From positions 1-64,000 of IMG/VR virus record IMGVR_UViG_3300007555_000003: a DNA stretch of 64,000 nt. One strand, written 5' to 3'. Below, piece by piece: positions 7,555 through 21,638 of the stretch (position 1 is its first letter; each line of letters starts with the position of its first letter). The position numbers were made by a program, and so were the translations under genes. The notes below the pieces were generated by a model. The model was not told the origin of the DNA. It saw only the letters and a program-made list of their open reading frames with translations, and made no database searches. The DNA is from a virus.

Positions 7555-7752
7555 ATGAAAATTCATATTTACGTAAAAACGCAAGATTTAGACTCTCTTA
7601 ATAAGATATTAAGTGATCCTTTTTCGGAGACAACGAAAGAGTTTGAATTTTTAAATACACCGGCAAAAGACTTCACCATGATCTCTTTAACCTATGACGA
7701 ATGGATTAGGTTACAGGATATGGATGCACTAATTACAATACTATCATTATGA
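7555..7752 (+). CDS. small alpha/beta protein, unknown
   Basis: A 65-residue protein with a first strand IHIYVKT, the segment DLDSLNKIL, and a second strand FTMISLTYDEWIRLQD. The order resembles the 74-residue protein at 25095 (VNLWVHHMDIDKLFDFI, then AEINVSYNTYLMIRRV), so the two may be distant paralogues. No family or catalytic motif is recognised. Its stop overlaps the start of the next gene by 4 bases, suggesting translational coupling. Confidence 0.6.
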   Translation: MKIHIYVKTQDLDSLNKILSDPFSETTKEFEFLNTPAKDFTMISLTYDEWIRLQDMDALITILSL

Positions 7753-8060
7753 GAAACAGAGACATCGAAAGAGAATTATTTATTGAGCTAATCAATCATC
7801 AATTAAAAGATCATGGGGTAACCTACGATGATGTTAAGGACAATCCACAATGGTATATGGAATATAAAACTACTCAAGAAAAAGAGCAAAAGTTTATAAA
7901 GCATATTACAGAAACGGTTGTTAACACATTAGGATTAGACATCAAGCAAGCCGAGAAAGAAGCACAATGGTTTATTCTACAATGGGGATTAGCAGTTATT
8001 CCAACCGAACAAACTTCACCTAAAAAAGCTTCTAAAAAGAAGACATCTTCTAAAAAATAA
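7749..8060 (+). CDS. small protein with Lys/Ser-rich tail, unknown
   Basis: A 103-residue, mostly helical protein. The start overlaps the preceding stop (ATGA). The C-terminal 18 residues are a Lys/Ser-rich tail (SPKKASKKKTSSKK) that could bind nucleic acid or act as a flexible linker. The N-terminal part includes ERELFIELINHQLKDHGVT and later VIPTEQ. No domain is recognised. Confidence 0.6.
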   Translation: MRNRDIERELFIELINHQLKDHGVTYDDVKDNPQWYMEYKTTQEKEQKFIKHITETVVNTLGLDIKQAEKEAQWFILQWGLAVIPTEQTSPKKASKKKTSSKK

Positions 8061-8068
8061 AATACACA

Positions 8069-8095
8069 CATGGAATTATAGATAAATATTCCATG
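8069..8095 (+). promoter_or_regulatory. inverted repeat enclosing the start codon at 8093
   Basis: CATGGAAT (8069-8076) and ATTCCATG (8088-8095) form a perfect 8-bp inverted repeat with an 11-base loop that contains TAGATAAAT. The ATG at 8093 is inside the right arm, so a read-through transcript could hide the start codon. A transcript starting within or after the loop would not contain the left arm. Confidence 0.5.
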
Positions 8096-8779
8096 AATGT
8101 ATTAGATCCAAATTGGCTCACTATCGAGCCTCATGATTTTGAATTAAAATACTATAAACTCTTAGCAGCTGAGAACACTTTTAATAAGATTCTCAAAGAT
8201 GGAGGCTTAATATCCATACTCGATGAAGTAGAAGATCATCTACTTGAAATGTATAAAATTAAGCACAGGAAGGAGGAGATAGACGTTAATTTAAGAGTTC
8301 TCAAGGGAATCAACCTTGACACAATGTCTTTAGAATATGAATACCCAGAAGGAGATAAACATATAGAAGACATGTATCAGCTTTGTGATAAAGCTATAGA
8401 TATATTAGAAGATATACATAAAAATGTAAGGGTAGTATTTAGATTAGTCGAGAAAGCTATTAACATTACAGAAATTCCAGATATTAAAAGAACTAAAAAA
8501 CTAGGATATGCTTTAGTGAAAACTCCTGAAGATATCATGCAAATATATTCTTTTAAAGTTCCTTCTTTATTAACAGAAAACTGGAAAGATTTAAATCTAA
8601 AATATGAAGGAGAAACAGTATATGATATAAGAGCAATTTCTCTTTTTATTACAAAGGTACAAGATGAAAGTTCTGATTATAGGTTTTTTAGATGCAGTGT
8701 TAATTCAGAATTCGATATGAATGAAAGGGTATTGCCAGTATTAAAGTTTAAGCTCTACAATCATTTAAGAGCAAATTAA
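8093..8779 (+). CDS. hypothetical protein, probably structural
   Basis: A 228-residue, mostly helical, acidic protein. Helical stretches (VEDHLLEMYKIKHRKEE, then IDILEDIHKNVRVVFRLVEKAINI) are followed by a more beta-rich half. The C-terminus ends LPVLKFKLYNHLRAN. I do not recognise it. It lies directly before the fibre region behind the start-codon hairpin, so late expression and a tail or assembly role are plausible but unproven. Confidence 0.65.
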   Translation: MNVLDPNWLTIEPHDFELKYYKLLAAENTFNKILKDGGLISILDEVEDHLLEMYKIKHRKEEIDVNLRVLKGINLDTMSLEYEYPEGDKHIEDMYQLCDKAIDILEDIHKNVRVVFRLVEKAINITEIPDIKRTKKLGYALVKTPEDIMQIYSFKVPSLLTENWKDLNLKYEGETVYDIRAISLFITKVQDESSDYRFFRCSVNSEFDMNERVLPVLKFKLYNHLRAN

Positions 8780-8783
8780 TCAA

Positions 8784-8791
8784 GATATATA
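8784..8791 (+). promoter_or_regulatory. GATATATA late-type box
   Basis: Lies 34 bases before the ATG at 8818, the first gene of the fibre region. Confidence 0.45.
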
Positions 8792-8817
8792 GTTTATAAA
8801 AACAAAATAGTTTAAAA

Positions 8818-10044
8818 ATGCCACAGGTTACGCAAGAAGATATTATTGGATATATTGATAACACAATAGATGTTATGCAGGGAGACTCACAAGTCTACAC
8901 AGTAAAACTATATAGAGATAGGGTAGGTGGAAATCTTAATACATCACTATATTCTACATTTACTATGAATTTATTAGATGAATCGTCTAATTTAATCGCA
9001 CAATATTCAATGCCTAGAGTATACGGAGTTTCAGGAGATCTTATATTAGTAAATGACGATCCAACTACACAGGCTGTTTTTCAATTTGAATTATCAAAAC
9101 TACAAACATTAAATCTTCCTGCTGGAAAAATATACGTAAACATAGTAGTGACTAATTCTAGAATAGAACCTACTAAGGTTTATTCTTTACCTATTATGGA
9201 AATAGGGTCTATATTATTTAACGAAAATAGACATGACCCTTCTCTGTATAAATCTACTCAAAGAAGTTCGGGAATAGGTGTATCTTCGTCCATGGATCCA
9301 TATTATAAAGTTCAACACATCGATGGTTCAGTTCCTATTGGACAAGGAAGCTTATCTTTAGATTCAGGATCCCCTGGTCTAGTAACTAAAATGACATTTA
9401 TGAATAGTGACTATGATGGAATTAGAGTAAGTGTTTTAGAAAACTTTTTAATTAACAGAATAGATAAAGATGGAATTGAAGGTACGATTACATTAATAAA
9501 CAGAAGCGATACTGCTCAATATTCTATTTTTAATGTAGTAGACTGGTACAGAATCAACTGTTCTTCTGGAGAATGTATCGACGACATCGATGATGCAATA
9601 CAATTAATCGTAGTTCATGAAATGTCAACTGAAGGACCTGGTGTACATAAAAATAATTGGCTAGTTACGGACGAAGTTTCATTCAAACTAGATGTATATG
9701 GTTCAGCATTATCTTCAACTGATCTAGGTAAGAAATCTAGCACAGTACTAGATAAAGAATTAATTCCAAATAATACATCTGGAAATGTATCTAGAACTGG
9801 AATCATATTATCGGTTACACCACAAGATGGCCAATACATTGATGTTGAAATTAATGGTATTTCTATTTCATTAGGTGACGGAACTAAAAATCTAGATGGT
9901 TACTTTTCAGCAGATGGAGGAACTACTGCTAGAACATTCCAAGATATCCGAGTAGGTGATGAATTAATCTTCAACGCGATAGTTGCAGGATATGAGCTCA
10001 CTGATGAAGATAGAGTCTCTTTATTCTACGAATCTTATTCTTAA
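8818..10044 (+). CDS. tail/fibre structural protein with shared C-terminal module
   Basis: A 408-residue beta-rich protein. The N-terminal 130 residues look like an immunoglobulin-like baseplate or fibre domain (VYTVKLYRDR, STFTMNLLDESSNLI, KIYVNIVVTNS). The middle has FNVVDWYRINC and QLIVVHEMST strands. The C-terminal 90 residues (VEINGISISL, YFSADGGTTA, IRVGDELIFNA, AGYELTDED) closely resemble the C-terminus of the protein at 14187, so the two share a module, perhaps for trimerisation or a receptor tip. A structural role follows from composition and the fibre neighbours. Exact position in the virion is unknown. Confidence 0.65.
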   Translation: MPQVTQEDIIGYIDNTIDVMQGDSQVYTVKLYRDRVGGNLNTSLYSTFTMNLLDESSNLIAQYSMPRVYGVSGDLILVNDDPTTQAVFQFELSKLQTLNLPAGKIYVNIVVTNSRIEPTKVYSLPIMEIGSILFNENRHDPSLYKSTQRSSGIGVSSSMDPYYKVQHIDGSVPIGQGSLSLDSGSPGLVTKMTFMNSDYDGIRVSVLENFLINRIDKDGIEGTITLINRSDTAQYSIFNVVDWYRINCSSGECIDDIDDAIQLIVVHEMSTEGPGVHKNNWLVTDEVSFKLDVYGSALSSTDLGKKSSTVLDKELIPNNTSGNVSRTGIILSVTPQDGQYIDVEINGISISLGDGTKNLDGYFSADGGTTARTFQDIRVGDELIFNAIVAGYELTDEDRVSLFYESYS

Positions 10045-10155
10045 TAATATATTATCTTAGTATTATAAGAAAAACGTAAAAACGTAAATACGTAAAATTT
10101 AATTAATTTTATTAAGATATTATATACTTTTTTACCCCCCACGAATAAACTTATT

Positions 10156-10186
10156 AATATATAATCCAATCCTACAATAATGTAGG
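10156..10186 (+). promoter_or_regulatory. AATATATA box followed by a stem-loop
   Basis: AATATATA (10156-10163) is followed by the perfect hairpin CCTACA/TGTAGG (10171-10186, 4-base loop), 59 bases before the fibre ATG at 10215. Upstream (10068-10097) is a short run of ACGTAAA-type repeats. The rest of 10045-10155 is AT-rich with no gene. Confidence 0.45.
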
Positions 10187-10214
10187 GTGTGCAAAAAATA
10201 ATTATATAAATAAT

Positions 10215-11987
10215 ATGGCACAAATTCGTTCAAAACAAATTTCTGACTTTCTAAGTTCAATCCAATGGGCAAATGTAGTAGCGTCTGACAATGTAAAAAT
10301 TGCAAACGTATGGGACATCAAACAAGGATTTGATACAGTAGACGCATCAGTAAACTCTTTAGAGTCTTTCATCGCAGGTGAAGTATCTTCTTTAGAAGCT
10401 GTTGATACTGCTTTATCAGCTGAGATCGTAACAGAAAAGGAAAGAGTAGATGCAATCTTAGATTCTGCAGAAGCAGACAAAGATTCATTCGCTGAAATCG
10501 TTTCTTTAATCAACGCGGTTGATACTGAAAATGACAATGCATTCGCTTCATTTGTACTGAGAACAGATAAGTCTATCGATTCATTAGAGGTGGTTGATAG
10601 AAATCTTCAGACACAAATCACAAGCAATGACACTGACATTCTTGGTTTACTAGGTGACATCACTTCAATCGACACTAGAGTATTAGGTGTTGAAGGTGAC
10701 TTAACTTCTGAAATCGAAAGAGCAACTGTTAGAGAAGATGCTATCGAAGCTGCTTTAAATGCAGAGATCGCTGCAACTAACGCTGATTTTATCAATGTTG
10801 ACGCATCTATCGATTCTTTAGAAGCTGCTGACGCTGGTTTTGCTGGTGATGTTACTTCATTAGACACTAGAGTATTAGGTGTTGAAGGTGACTTAGCTGC
10901 TGAAATCGACAGAGCAACTACAATGGAAGGTAAGATATCTGCAGCATTATCTGCTGAGATCGTTGAAACTGCTGCTGAGCAAGCTGTTCAAAACGCATCT
11001 ATCGATTCTTTAGAAGCTGCTGACGCTGCTTTATCATCTTCTATCGAAGAGGAAGCAAGATTAAGAGCTGCTGCTGATTTAGCATTAGGTTCTAGAATCG
11101 ACGCTAACGATTTAGACAACGCTAACTTAACATTATCTGTAAACTCTTTAGAGGTTGTTGATGGTGAATTAGCATCTGACATCGCTACAGAAAAAGGTAG
11201 AATCGATGCAATCTTAGAAGCTTCAACTGCTGACAAAGATTCATTCGCTGAAATCGTTTCTTTAATCAACTCTGTTGATACTGAAAATGATGATGCTTTT
11301 GCTGCATTCGTAGTAAGAACTGACGCATCTGTTGATTCTTTAGAAGTTGCTTTAGCTGCTGAAATCGCTTCAACTAACGCTGAGCAAATCGCACAAGACA
11401 GATCTATCGATTCTTTAGAAACTGTTGATAACAATCTAGCGATTGCTATCGAGCAAGAAAAAGAAGATAGAGCTGGTGAAGACGCTAAGTTAAAAGCACA
11501 GATCGACGCTAACGACGCTGACAACTTATTATTAACTGCTTCAGTTAATTCTTTAGAGGTTGTTGACGGTGAATTAGCTGGTGACATCACTTCAATCGAC
11601 ACTAGAGTATCAGGTGTTGAAGGTGACTTAGCTGCTGAAATCACAAGAGCTGGTTCTGTTGAATCTGCTTTATCTGCTGAATTAGCTGCTGAGATAGCAA
11701 CAACTAACGGAGAGGTAAGCGTTATAAACGCATCTATCGATTCATTAGAAGTAGCTGTTGAAGAAGGTGGTACGTACCTAAGACAAACTGCAGTATTTAC
11801 TGCAACTAACTTATTTACTTTACCTCAGCCGGTTGCATTCGGAACTAATGATGATTTAACTGTTTATGTAAACGGTGTATTCGTTGATTTCAGATGTTCA
11901 GGTGGTACTGATATCGATTTCACAGGCTTATTAGCTTATGACGTTGATGCTAAGGACAAAGTTCAAGTTATGGGTATAAAACTATAA
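10215..11987 (+). CDS. long coiled-coil tail fibre protein
   Basis: A 590-residue fibre-like protein. The N-terminus (IRSKQISDFL) resembles that of the fibre at 14187 (IKIKQIDGL) and may be the attachment segment. Residues about 40-515 are repeats around S-[IV]-[DN]-S-L-E, at least nine copies, mixed with SIDTRVLGVEGDLAAEI and VSLINAVDTENDN units. Heptad-like Leu/Ile/Val/Ala spacing predicts a long trimeric coiled coil. The last 65 residues form a beta-rich tip (FTLPQPVAFG, LTVYVNGVFVDF, DKVQVMGIKL). Repeats are near-identical at DNA level, which favours recombination and length change. It is followed by a strong terminator. Confidence 0.8.
   Translation: MAQIRSKQISDFLSSIQWANVVASDNVKIANVWDIKQGFDTVDASVNSLESFIAGEVSSLEAVDTALSAEIVTEKERVDAILDSAEADKDSFAEIVSLINAVDTENDNAFASFVLRTDKSIDSLEVVDRNLQTQITSNDTDILGLLGDITSIDTRVLGVEGDLTSEIERATVREDAIEAALNAEIAATNADFINVDASIDSLEAADAGFAGDVTSLDTRVLGVEGDLAAEIDRATTMEGKISAALSAEIVETAAEQAVQNASIDSLEAADAALSSSIEEEARLRAAADLALGSRIDANDLDNANLTLSVNSLEVVDGELASDIATEKGRIDAILEASTADKDSFAEIVSLINSVDTENDDAFAAFVVRTDASVDSLEVALAAEIASTNAEQIAQDRSIDSLETVDNNLAIAIEQEKEDRAGEDAKLKAQIDANDADNLLLTASVNSLEVVDGELAGDITSIDTRVSGVEGDLAAEITRAGSVESALSAELAAEIATTNGEVSVINASIDSLEVAVEEGGTYLRQTAVFTATNLFTLPQPVAFGTNDDLTVYVNGVFVDFRCSGGTDIDFTGLLAYDVDAKDKVQVMGIKL
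10330..11760 (+). repeat. coding repeats of the coiled-coil fibre
   Basis: The S-I-D-S-L-E units recur with near-identical DNA, for example around 10570, 10807, 11000, 11400 and 11732. The TRVLGVEGDL unit recurs around 10675, 10867 and, as TRVSGVEGDL, 11601. Confidence 0.7.
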
Positions 11988-12030
11988 TCTAAACTTCGGT
12001 TTAAATTATTAGCTTAATACTTAATTGATT

Positions 12031-12059
12031 AAAGGCTCCTCGGAAGAGGAGCCTTTTTT
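12031..12059 (+). terminator. intrinsic terminator with GGAA loop
   Basis: AAAGGCTCCTC (12031-12041) pairs perfectly with GAGGAGCCTTT (12046-12056) across a GGAA loop, followed by more Ts. It has nearly the same design as the terminator after the collagen gene (20567-20597). Confidence 0.92.
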
Positions 12060-12065
12060 ATTTAA

Positions 12066-12073
12066 AATATATA
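12066..12073 (+). promoter_or_regulatory. AATATATA late-type box
   Basis: Lies just after the fibre terminator and 31 bases before the ATG at 12097. Confidence 0.45.
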
Positions 12074-12096
12074 GTAAAACAAAATATCAGTTTAAC

Positions 12097-13284
12097 ATGA
12101 ACATTGGAATTACACTAGGATTACAACAGGATAATGAATCTCTTTGGATAAATGGAATCAAATTAAATGTACTAAATTTAATTGAAACTCTTTCTGAAAT
12201 AGGAGATCATAATGTATATGCGTTAGACACTAGTAATAAAGTTAAAGATCTGTCAAAGGTAGATTGGGACACTTCTAAATATCCTATTTATAAATATGCA
12301 GATAAAGTAAATTCAACGGATTTATTAATACTTCTAGGAACTTCATTTAGTACAGAGCAAACAGTCGCCGTTAGAAAAAAGAATCCTAAAATTAAGATTA
12401 TTAAATACTTTTGCGGTAATAATTATATTATAGATATGGAAAGAGTCTTATTTGATTCTAAAGAATCTGTAAGTAATTGGACGCATGGCCACGATGAAGC
12501 ATGGTTTATTCCACAACAGGAATATCAAAATAGATCATATTATCAAACAATGGGAAGGCTTTCTGCTGACAAGGTTAAAGTGGTTCCATTTGTATGGAGT
12601 CCTAAGTTTATAAAAGAAGAAAATTCTAAAAATACCAGAAATGGTATGAAAGACGCATTTTATAAAGGAGGCAAGAATGCAGAAGACATGAACCTATCTT
12701 CAATGGAACCTAATATGAATGTAGTTAAGTATTGTATGCCTCTTATCATGATGGTAGAAGAACTATACAGGAAAAAAGGTAAAAAGGCGTTCAATGAATT
12801 TTGGGTAGGAAGTGGTAAAAGATTATTATCTAGTAAATACTTTATCAGTTCTATTAAACACCTAGATGTAACTCATTCCGGTAAATTAAAAATGTGCTCA
12901 AGGTACCCAGTAACTAGTTTTCTTTCTGAGAAAACGGATATAGTTCTTTCACATCAATGGGATAATCCTTTAAACTATGCATATTTAGACGCTCTTTATT
13001 TTGGATATCCTTTAGTTCATAACGCAACGATGATTAAAGATGCAGGATATTATTATAAAGGATTCGACACGGTGTCAGCTGCAAAGATGTTAGAGCATGT
13101 ATTAAATCATCATGACGAGATAGAAAAGGAATATACAGCAAAAAGCACGAAGGTTCTTTCAAGATATCTTACAACAAATCCTAACATCGTAGATACATAT
13201 AAAAAACTAATAGAGAATATTTTTGAACCAGGAAAACATGCTCTATCGAACGAATATGACTGGTCAACAAACCTATATAAATAA
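12097..13284 (+). CDS. DUF2827-type glycosyltransferase
   Basis: The start is the ATG at 12097 (395 residues); the upstream in-frame TTG at 12025 would begin inside the terminator, so I reject it. The protein matches DUF2827, a GT-B-like glycosyltransferase family. It has an N-terminal ESLWINGIKLNVLNLIETL, a middle NMNVVKYCMPLIMMVEELYR, and a C-terminal signature SHQWDNPLNYAYLDAL then FGYPLVHNATM and GYYYKGFDT. It lies between two fibre genes and before a GT2 gene, suggesting glycosylation of fibre or host surface. The acceptor is not known. Confidence 0.78.
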   Translation: MNIGITLGLQQDNESLWINGIKLNVLNLIETLSEIGDHNVYALDTSNKVKDLSKVDWDTSKYPIYKYADKVNSTDLLILLGTSFSTEQTVAVRKKNPKIKIIKYFCGNNYIIDMERVLFDSKESVSNWTHGHDEAWFIPQQEYQNRSYYQTMGRLSADKVKVVPFVWSPKFIKEENSKNTRNGMKDAFYKGGKNAEDMNLSSMEPNMNVVKYCMPLIMMVEELYRKKGKKAFNEFWVGSGKRLLSSKYFISSIKHLDVTHSGKLKMCSRYPVTSFLSEKTDIVLSHQWDNPLNYAYLDALYFGYPLVHNATMIKDAGYYYKGFDTVSAAKMLEHVLNHHDEIEKEYTAKSTKVLSRYLTTNPNIVDTYKKLIENIFEPGKHALSNEYDWSTNLYK

Positions 13285-13296
13285 ACATAATAAATA

Positions 13297-14067
13297 ATGG
13301 AATTAAAAGAAGTAATTGAAGCGGCTGCAAAGCCAAAGATTAGTATTATCATGCAATCATATCTTGGTAATTATCCAGGATCTAGGAAAGATTCACATTC
13401 TAAATTTTTAAGAGCAGTCCAGAGTTTTCAAAATCAATTATATAAAAACTGTGAATTAATAATAGTAGCAGACAATTGTATGGAAACAAAGTCACTATAT
13501 GATGCTCATTTTCAAACTGAAGATAGTATAAGATTAATATACGTTTCTAGAAACTCAAAAGAAATGAGTACATATATGCAAAACGAAGAAGGCAGTAAAT
13601 ATTATAGAGGTTTTCCTCGTAGAGTAGGAGTAGGAGCTGCAACAGGATCTTTAATAACATACATGGATTCAGATGATATGTTATTAGAAGAACATACACT
13701 ACACCTGATGATAGAGTTTAATAAAAACCCTGACGCTAATTGGTGGATTAACAGATCTTGGTACGATAACGAAGTAATGAAATTTAAAGACGATAAAACA
13801 TTTGAAGATTCTACAGAATATGGTGAAGAACTTCCAGATGTTGAAGGAAAGTGGAACATAACAAGAATAAAAGAAGGTTTAGTAGTAATGAGTCCTTGGT
13901 TGTTTATGCATAAACCATCTGCATCTGTTTTATGGAGAGATACTTGGGGTAACGTAAGTGAAGATTCAGATTTCAATGCAAGATTCAGAGAAAATCATAA
14001 AGGCGGAGCAGTAATGAACCGACCGACATACGTAAGATGCCACTTTACAGATAAGTGGGATTACTAG
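13297..14067 (+). CDS. GT2-family glycosyltransferase
   Basis: A 256-residue GT-A enzyme. After a short N-terminal helix comes the GT2 core (ISIIMQSYLGNYPG, then QNQLYKNCELIIVADNC). The metal-binding motif is YMDSDDML (D124-S-D126-D127). After it come NRSWYDNE and a likely acceptor region ending MHKPSASVLWRDTWG. It follows the DUF2827 enzyme by 12 bases, so the pair is probably co-translated. The substrate may be the neighbouring fibres or a surface glycan; this is inferred from position only. Confidence 0.8.
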   Translation: MELKEVIEAAAKPKISIIMQSYLGNYPGSRKDSHSKFLRAVQSFQNQLYKNCELIIVADNCMETKSLYDAHFQTEDSIRLIYVSRNSKEMSTYMQNEEGSKYYRGFPRRVGVGAATGSLITYMDSDDMLLEEHTLHLMIEFNKNPDANWWINRSWYDNEVMKFKDDKTFEDSTEYGEELPDVEGKWNITRIKEGLVVMSPWLFMHKPSASVLWRDTWGNVSEDSDFNARFRENHKGGAVMNRPTYVRCHFTDKWDY

Positions 14068-14124
14068 TACGTAAAAATAATATCTTATACTATAGATTCT
14101 AGGACCTTTATCCCAACGATTTCT

Positions 14125-14154
14125 AATATATAAGATTGAGTGGAATTACTCCAC
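14125..14154 (+). promoter_or_regulatory. AATATATA box followed by a stem-loop
   Basis: AATATATA (14125-14132) is followed by the hairpin GTGGA/TCCAC (14140-14144 and 14150-14154), 62 bases before the ATG at 14187. This is the same box-then-hairpin layout as at 10156 and 20601. Confidence 0.45.
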
Positions 14155-14186
14155 ATTTAAAATAAATAAAAAAAATGTAACTATTC

Positions 14187-14963
14187 ATGTCATTAATTAA
14201 AATCAAGCAAATTGACGGCTTACAGGCTGCTCTTGATCTTATTAACACCAGCATTGAATCAGGTTCGCTCAAATCAGCTTATACACAGGAAGACCACGGT
14301 TTTTCTGCTGGAGTTGTTATAGCGTACGTGGGTTCTAGATGGGTGTTAGCTGATTCAAGTACTGCTAACAAGCTAGGAAGATTAATCATCGAATCTATTG
14401 TAGACGCGGACAATTTTATCGCTGTGCAAGTTGGAACTATTAACGTTTCAGCATGGCCTAAATTGGACCAGTTAGTTCCCGGAGATTTCTACGTTGTAGA
14501 TAACTCAGGTAACGGTACTTTAGAAGATTACGTTAATACTGGTGATCCAGGTTTTGCATACAGCAATCCTGTTTTACAAGCATTAACAGAAACAGTGGGT
14601 CATGTTCTTCCATGGAGACCATCACAGTCGCCAACAGACCTAATTCAACCAGAAGAATTCACACAGACTTCGTTCTCTGCTGTAACTTCAGGTAATTACT
14701 CATCAACAGGACTTACACTAACGTATACTCCTTTTCAAGATTCAACAGTTCAAGTATTCTTAAACGGTATAGCACTTGACGAATCTTATAATGATAGAAA
14801 CGGAGACGTATATTTCTCAAGAGACGGTGGTGCAACTGCTGTTCCTGCTTCTGACTTAGATGCTGGAGATACACTTTACTGGAACGGAACTCTTGCAGGT
14901 TATGAGCTTGCTGGAACTGATCAGTTTGAAGTAGTATACGACAAAAGTAATCTAGACGACTAA
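14187..14963 (+). CDS. short tail fibre / fibre tip protein
   Basis: A 258-residue protein. The N-terminus (LIKIKQIDGLQAALDLI) resembles the start of the fibre at 10215. A beta-rich middle (VVIAYVGSRWVLADSS, PGDFYVVDNSG) looks like a phage carbohydrate-binding or hydrolase-decoy fold. The C-terminal 90 residues share YFSRDGGATA, DAGDTLYWNG and AGYELAGTDQ with the protein at 8818. It sits 20 bases before the collagen-like fibre and may be its partner or adaptor in the virion. No catalytic residues are visible. Confidence 0.68.
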   Translation: MSLIKIKQIDGLQAALDLINTSIESGSLKSAYTQEDHGFSAGVVIAYVGSRWVLADSSTANKLGRLIIESIVDADNFIAVQVGTINVSAWPKLDQLVPGDFYVVDNSGNGTLEDYVNTGDPGFAYSNPVLQALTETVGHVLPWRPSQSPTDLIQPEEFTQTSFSAVTSGNYSSTGLTLTYTPFQDSTVQVFLNGIALDESYNDRNGDVYFSRDGGATAVPASDLDAGDTLYWNGTLAGYELAGTDQFEVVYDKSNLDD

Positions 14964-14983
14964 AAAAAATAAATTATTAAAAC

Positions 14984-20542
<5,559 letters not shown>

Positions 20543-20566
20543 TTTAAATCATCAAGATAATTTTAG

Positions 20567-20597
20567 AAAGGGTCCTCGAAAGAGGACCCTTTTTTTA
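20567..20597 (+). terminator. intrinsic terminator with GAAA loop
   Basis: AAAGGGTCCTC (20567-20577) pairs perfectly with GAGGACCCTTT (20582-20592) across a GAAA tetraloop, followed by Ts. It ends the collagen transcript. Confidence 0.93.
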
Positions 20598-20600
20598 TGT

Positions 20601-20636
20601 GATATATAGATTGTAATAACTTATTATCTTATTACA
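20601..20636 (+). promoter_or_regulatory. GATATATA box followed by inverted repeat
   Basis: GATATATA (20601-20608) is followed by the perfect inverted repeat TGTAATAA/TTATTACA (20612-20619 and 20629-20636). A second promoter-like sequence, AGTATAACTAATATT, starts at 20662, 29 bases before the ATG at 20691, so this gene may have both promoter types. Confidence 0.45.
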
Positions 20637-20690
20637 CTTAGTAAACAATTTAAAATATCTAAGTATAACTAATATTATAGAACACAATCA

Positions 20691-21623
20691 ATGGATAATA
20701 AAATCAAACATGATACGTTTAACAAGAATGTAAAATTCTATGTTGAAAGCGTAACCAAGAATACAGACACATATACTCTTAATGGATGGGTTGGATTAAT
20801 AGGAGGAGAAGCTTTAGGTTTTTCAATGTCAAATGAACCTCTTAGCGTTCAATTTTCAGGTGTTAGGCAAGATGTAATGGAAGTATATTCAAATCAATTT
20901 ACTAATCAGAGTATGTCCTTTATTATTGAGGTTCCTTTCGATAAAAAACTAAAAACATTAGTTATTCATACTAGTATTGGAGAAACTGCAATAGGTCCAA
21001 TTGGACACTGGTTATCGTATCACTCAGGATTTGCAAATACATCAAAGGATGTTATAGTAGTAGATGATTTCTATAGTGACCCTGACCTTGTAAGAGAATG
21101 GGCAATGAACCACTTGGAATTTACACCTTCTGATTATCACAAGGGTCAAAGAGCAAATGAAAGATTTATCTTAGATGGAACTAAAGAAAAACTAGAAGAA
21201 ATTATAGGAAAACCAATATTCAATTGGAATCACGACAGGTATGCTAACGGAATATTTCAATTCTGTACAGCAGATCAACAGATTGTTTATCACGTAGATA
21301 ATCAAACTTATGCAGCAATGGTATATTTAACACCTGACGCTCCACCTACATCTGGAACTGCGTTCTATAGAAGTAAAGTCACGGGTGATTATACATTCGA
21401 TGACGATAAAAGAAAAACCCAAGCATACATAGATGCATTCAAGGGTAATAGTAATGAAATGAATTTTTACGATGGATCTAATTTTGAAAAAATAGATGAA
21501 GTAGGAAATGTGTATAATAGATTAGTCTTGTTCAATGCTAAAAATATCCACGCTGCGACTCAGTATTTTGGAGATGCAATTGACAATGCTAGATTTTTTC
21601 ACATGTTCTTTTTTGACGTATAA
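20691..21623 (+). CDS. 2-oxoglutarate/Fe(II) oxygenase-like protein (DUF6445-type)
   Basis: A 310-residue protein. Residues 1-115 form a beta-sandwich-like domain (VESVTKNTDTYTLNGWVGL, LSVQFSGVRQDVMEVY). Residues 120-310 look like a 2OG-Fe(II) oxygenase. They contain VIVVDDFYSDPDLVREWA, a metal pair H201-x-D203 (YHVDNQTYAAMVYLTPDA), the distal His H287 (NIHAAT) and a basic residue R301 (DNARFF) placed to bind 2-oxoglutarate. Similar DUF6445 proteins occur in marine phages. It is the first gene after the collagen fibre and precedes a glycosyltransferase and a lysyl-hydroxylase-like gene, so hydroxylation of fibre residues is plausible. The substrate is not established. Confidence 0.72.
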   Translation: MDNKIKHDTFNKNVKFYVESVTKNTDTYTLNGWVGLIGGEALGFSMSNEPLSVQFSGVRQDVMEVYSNQFTNQSMSFIIEVPFDKKLKTLVIHTSIGETAIGPIGHWLSYHSGFANTSKDVIVVDDFYSDPDLVREWAMNHLEFTPSDYHKGQRANERFILDGTKEKLEEIIGKPIFNWNHDRYANGIFQFCTADQQIVYHVDNQTYAAMVYLTPDAPPTSGTAFYRSKVTGDYTFDDDKRKTQAYIDAFKGNSNEMNFYDGSNFEKIDEVGNVYNRLVLFNAKNIHAATQYFGDAIDNARFFHMFFFDV

Positions 21624-21638
21624 AAAACAAATATAAAT

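Noticed and set aside
8265-8285. Shine-Dalgarno-like GGAAGGAGGAG
   Set aside because: It lies inside a coding region with no start codon at a suitable distance; starts in this window generally lack SD sequences.
10607-11644. Antisense open frames in the coiled-coil fibre
   Set aside because: Shadows of the repeated SIDSLE/GVEGDL coding units; no start signals or plausible protein composition.
12025-12096. Upstream TTG start for the DUF2827 glycosyltransferase
   Set aside because: It would place the first codons inside the terminator hairpin at 12031-12056; the ATG at 12097 follows a late-type box at a sensible distance.
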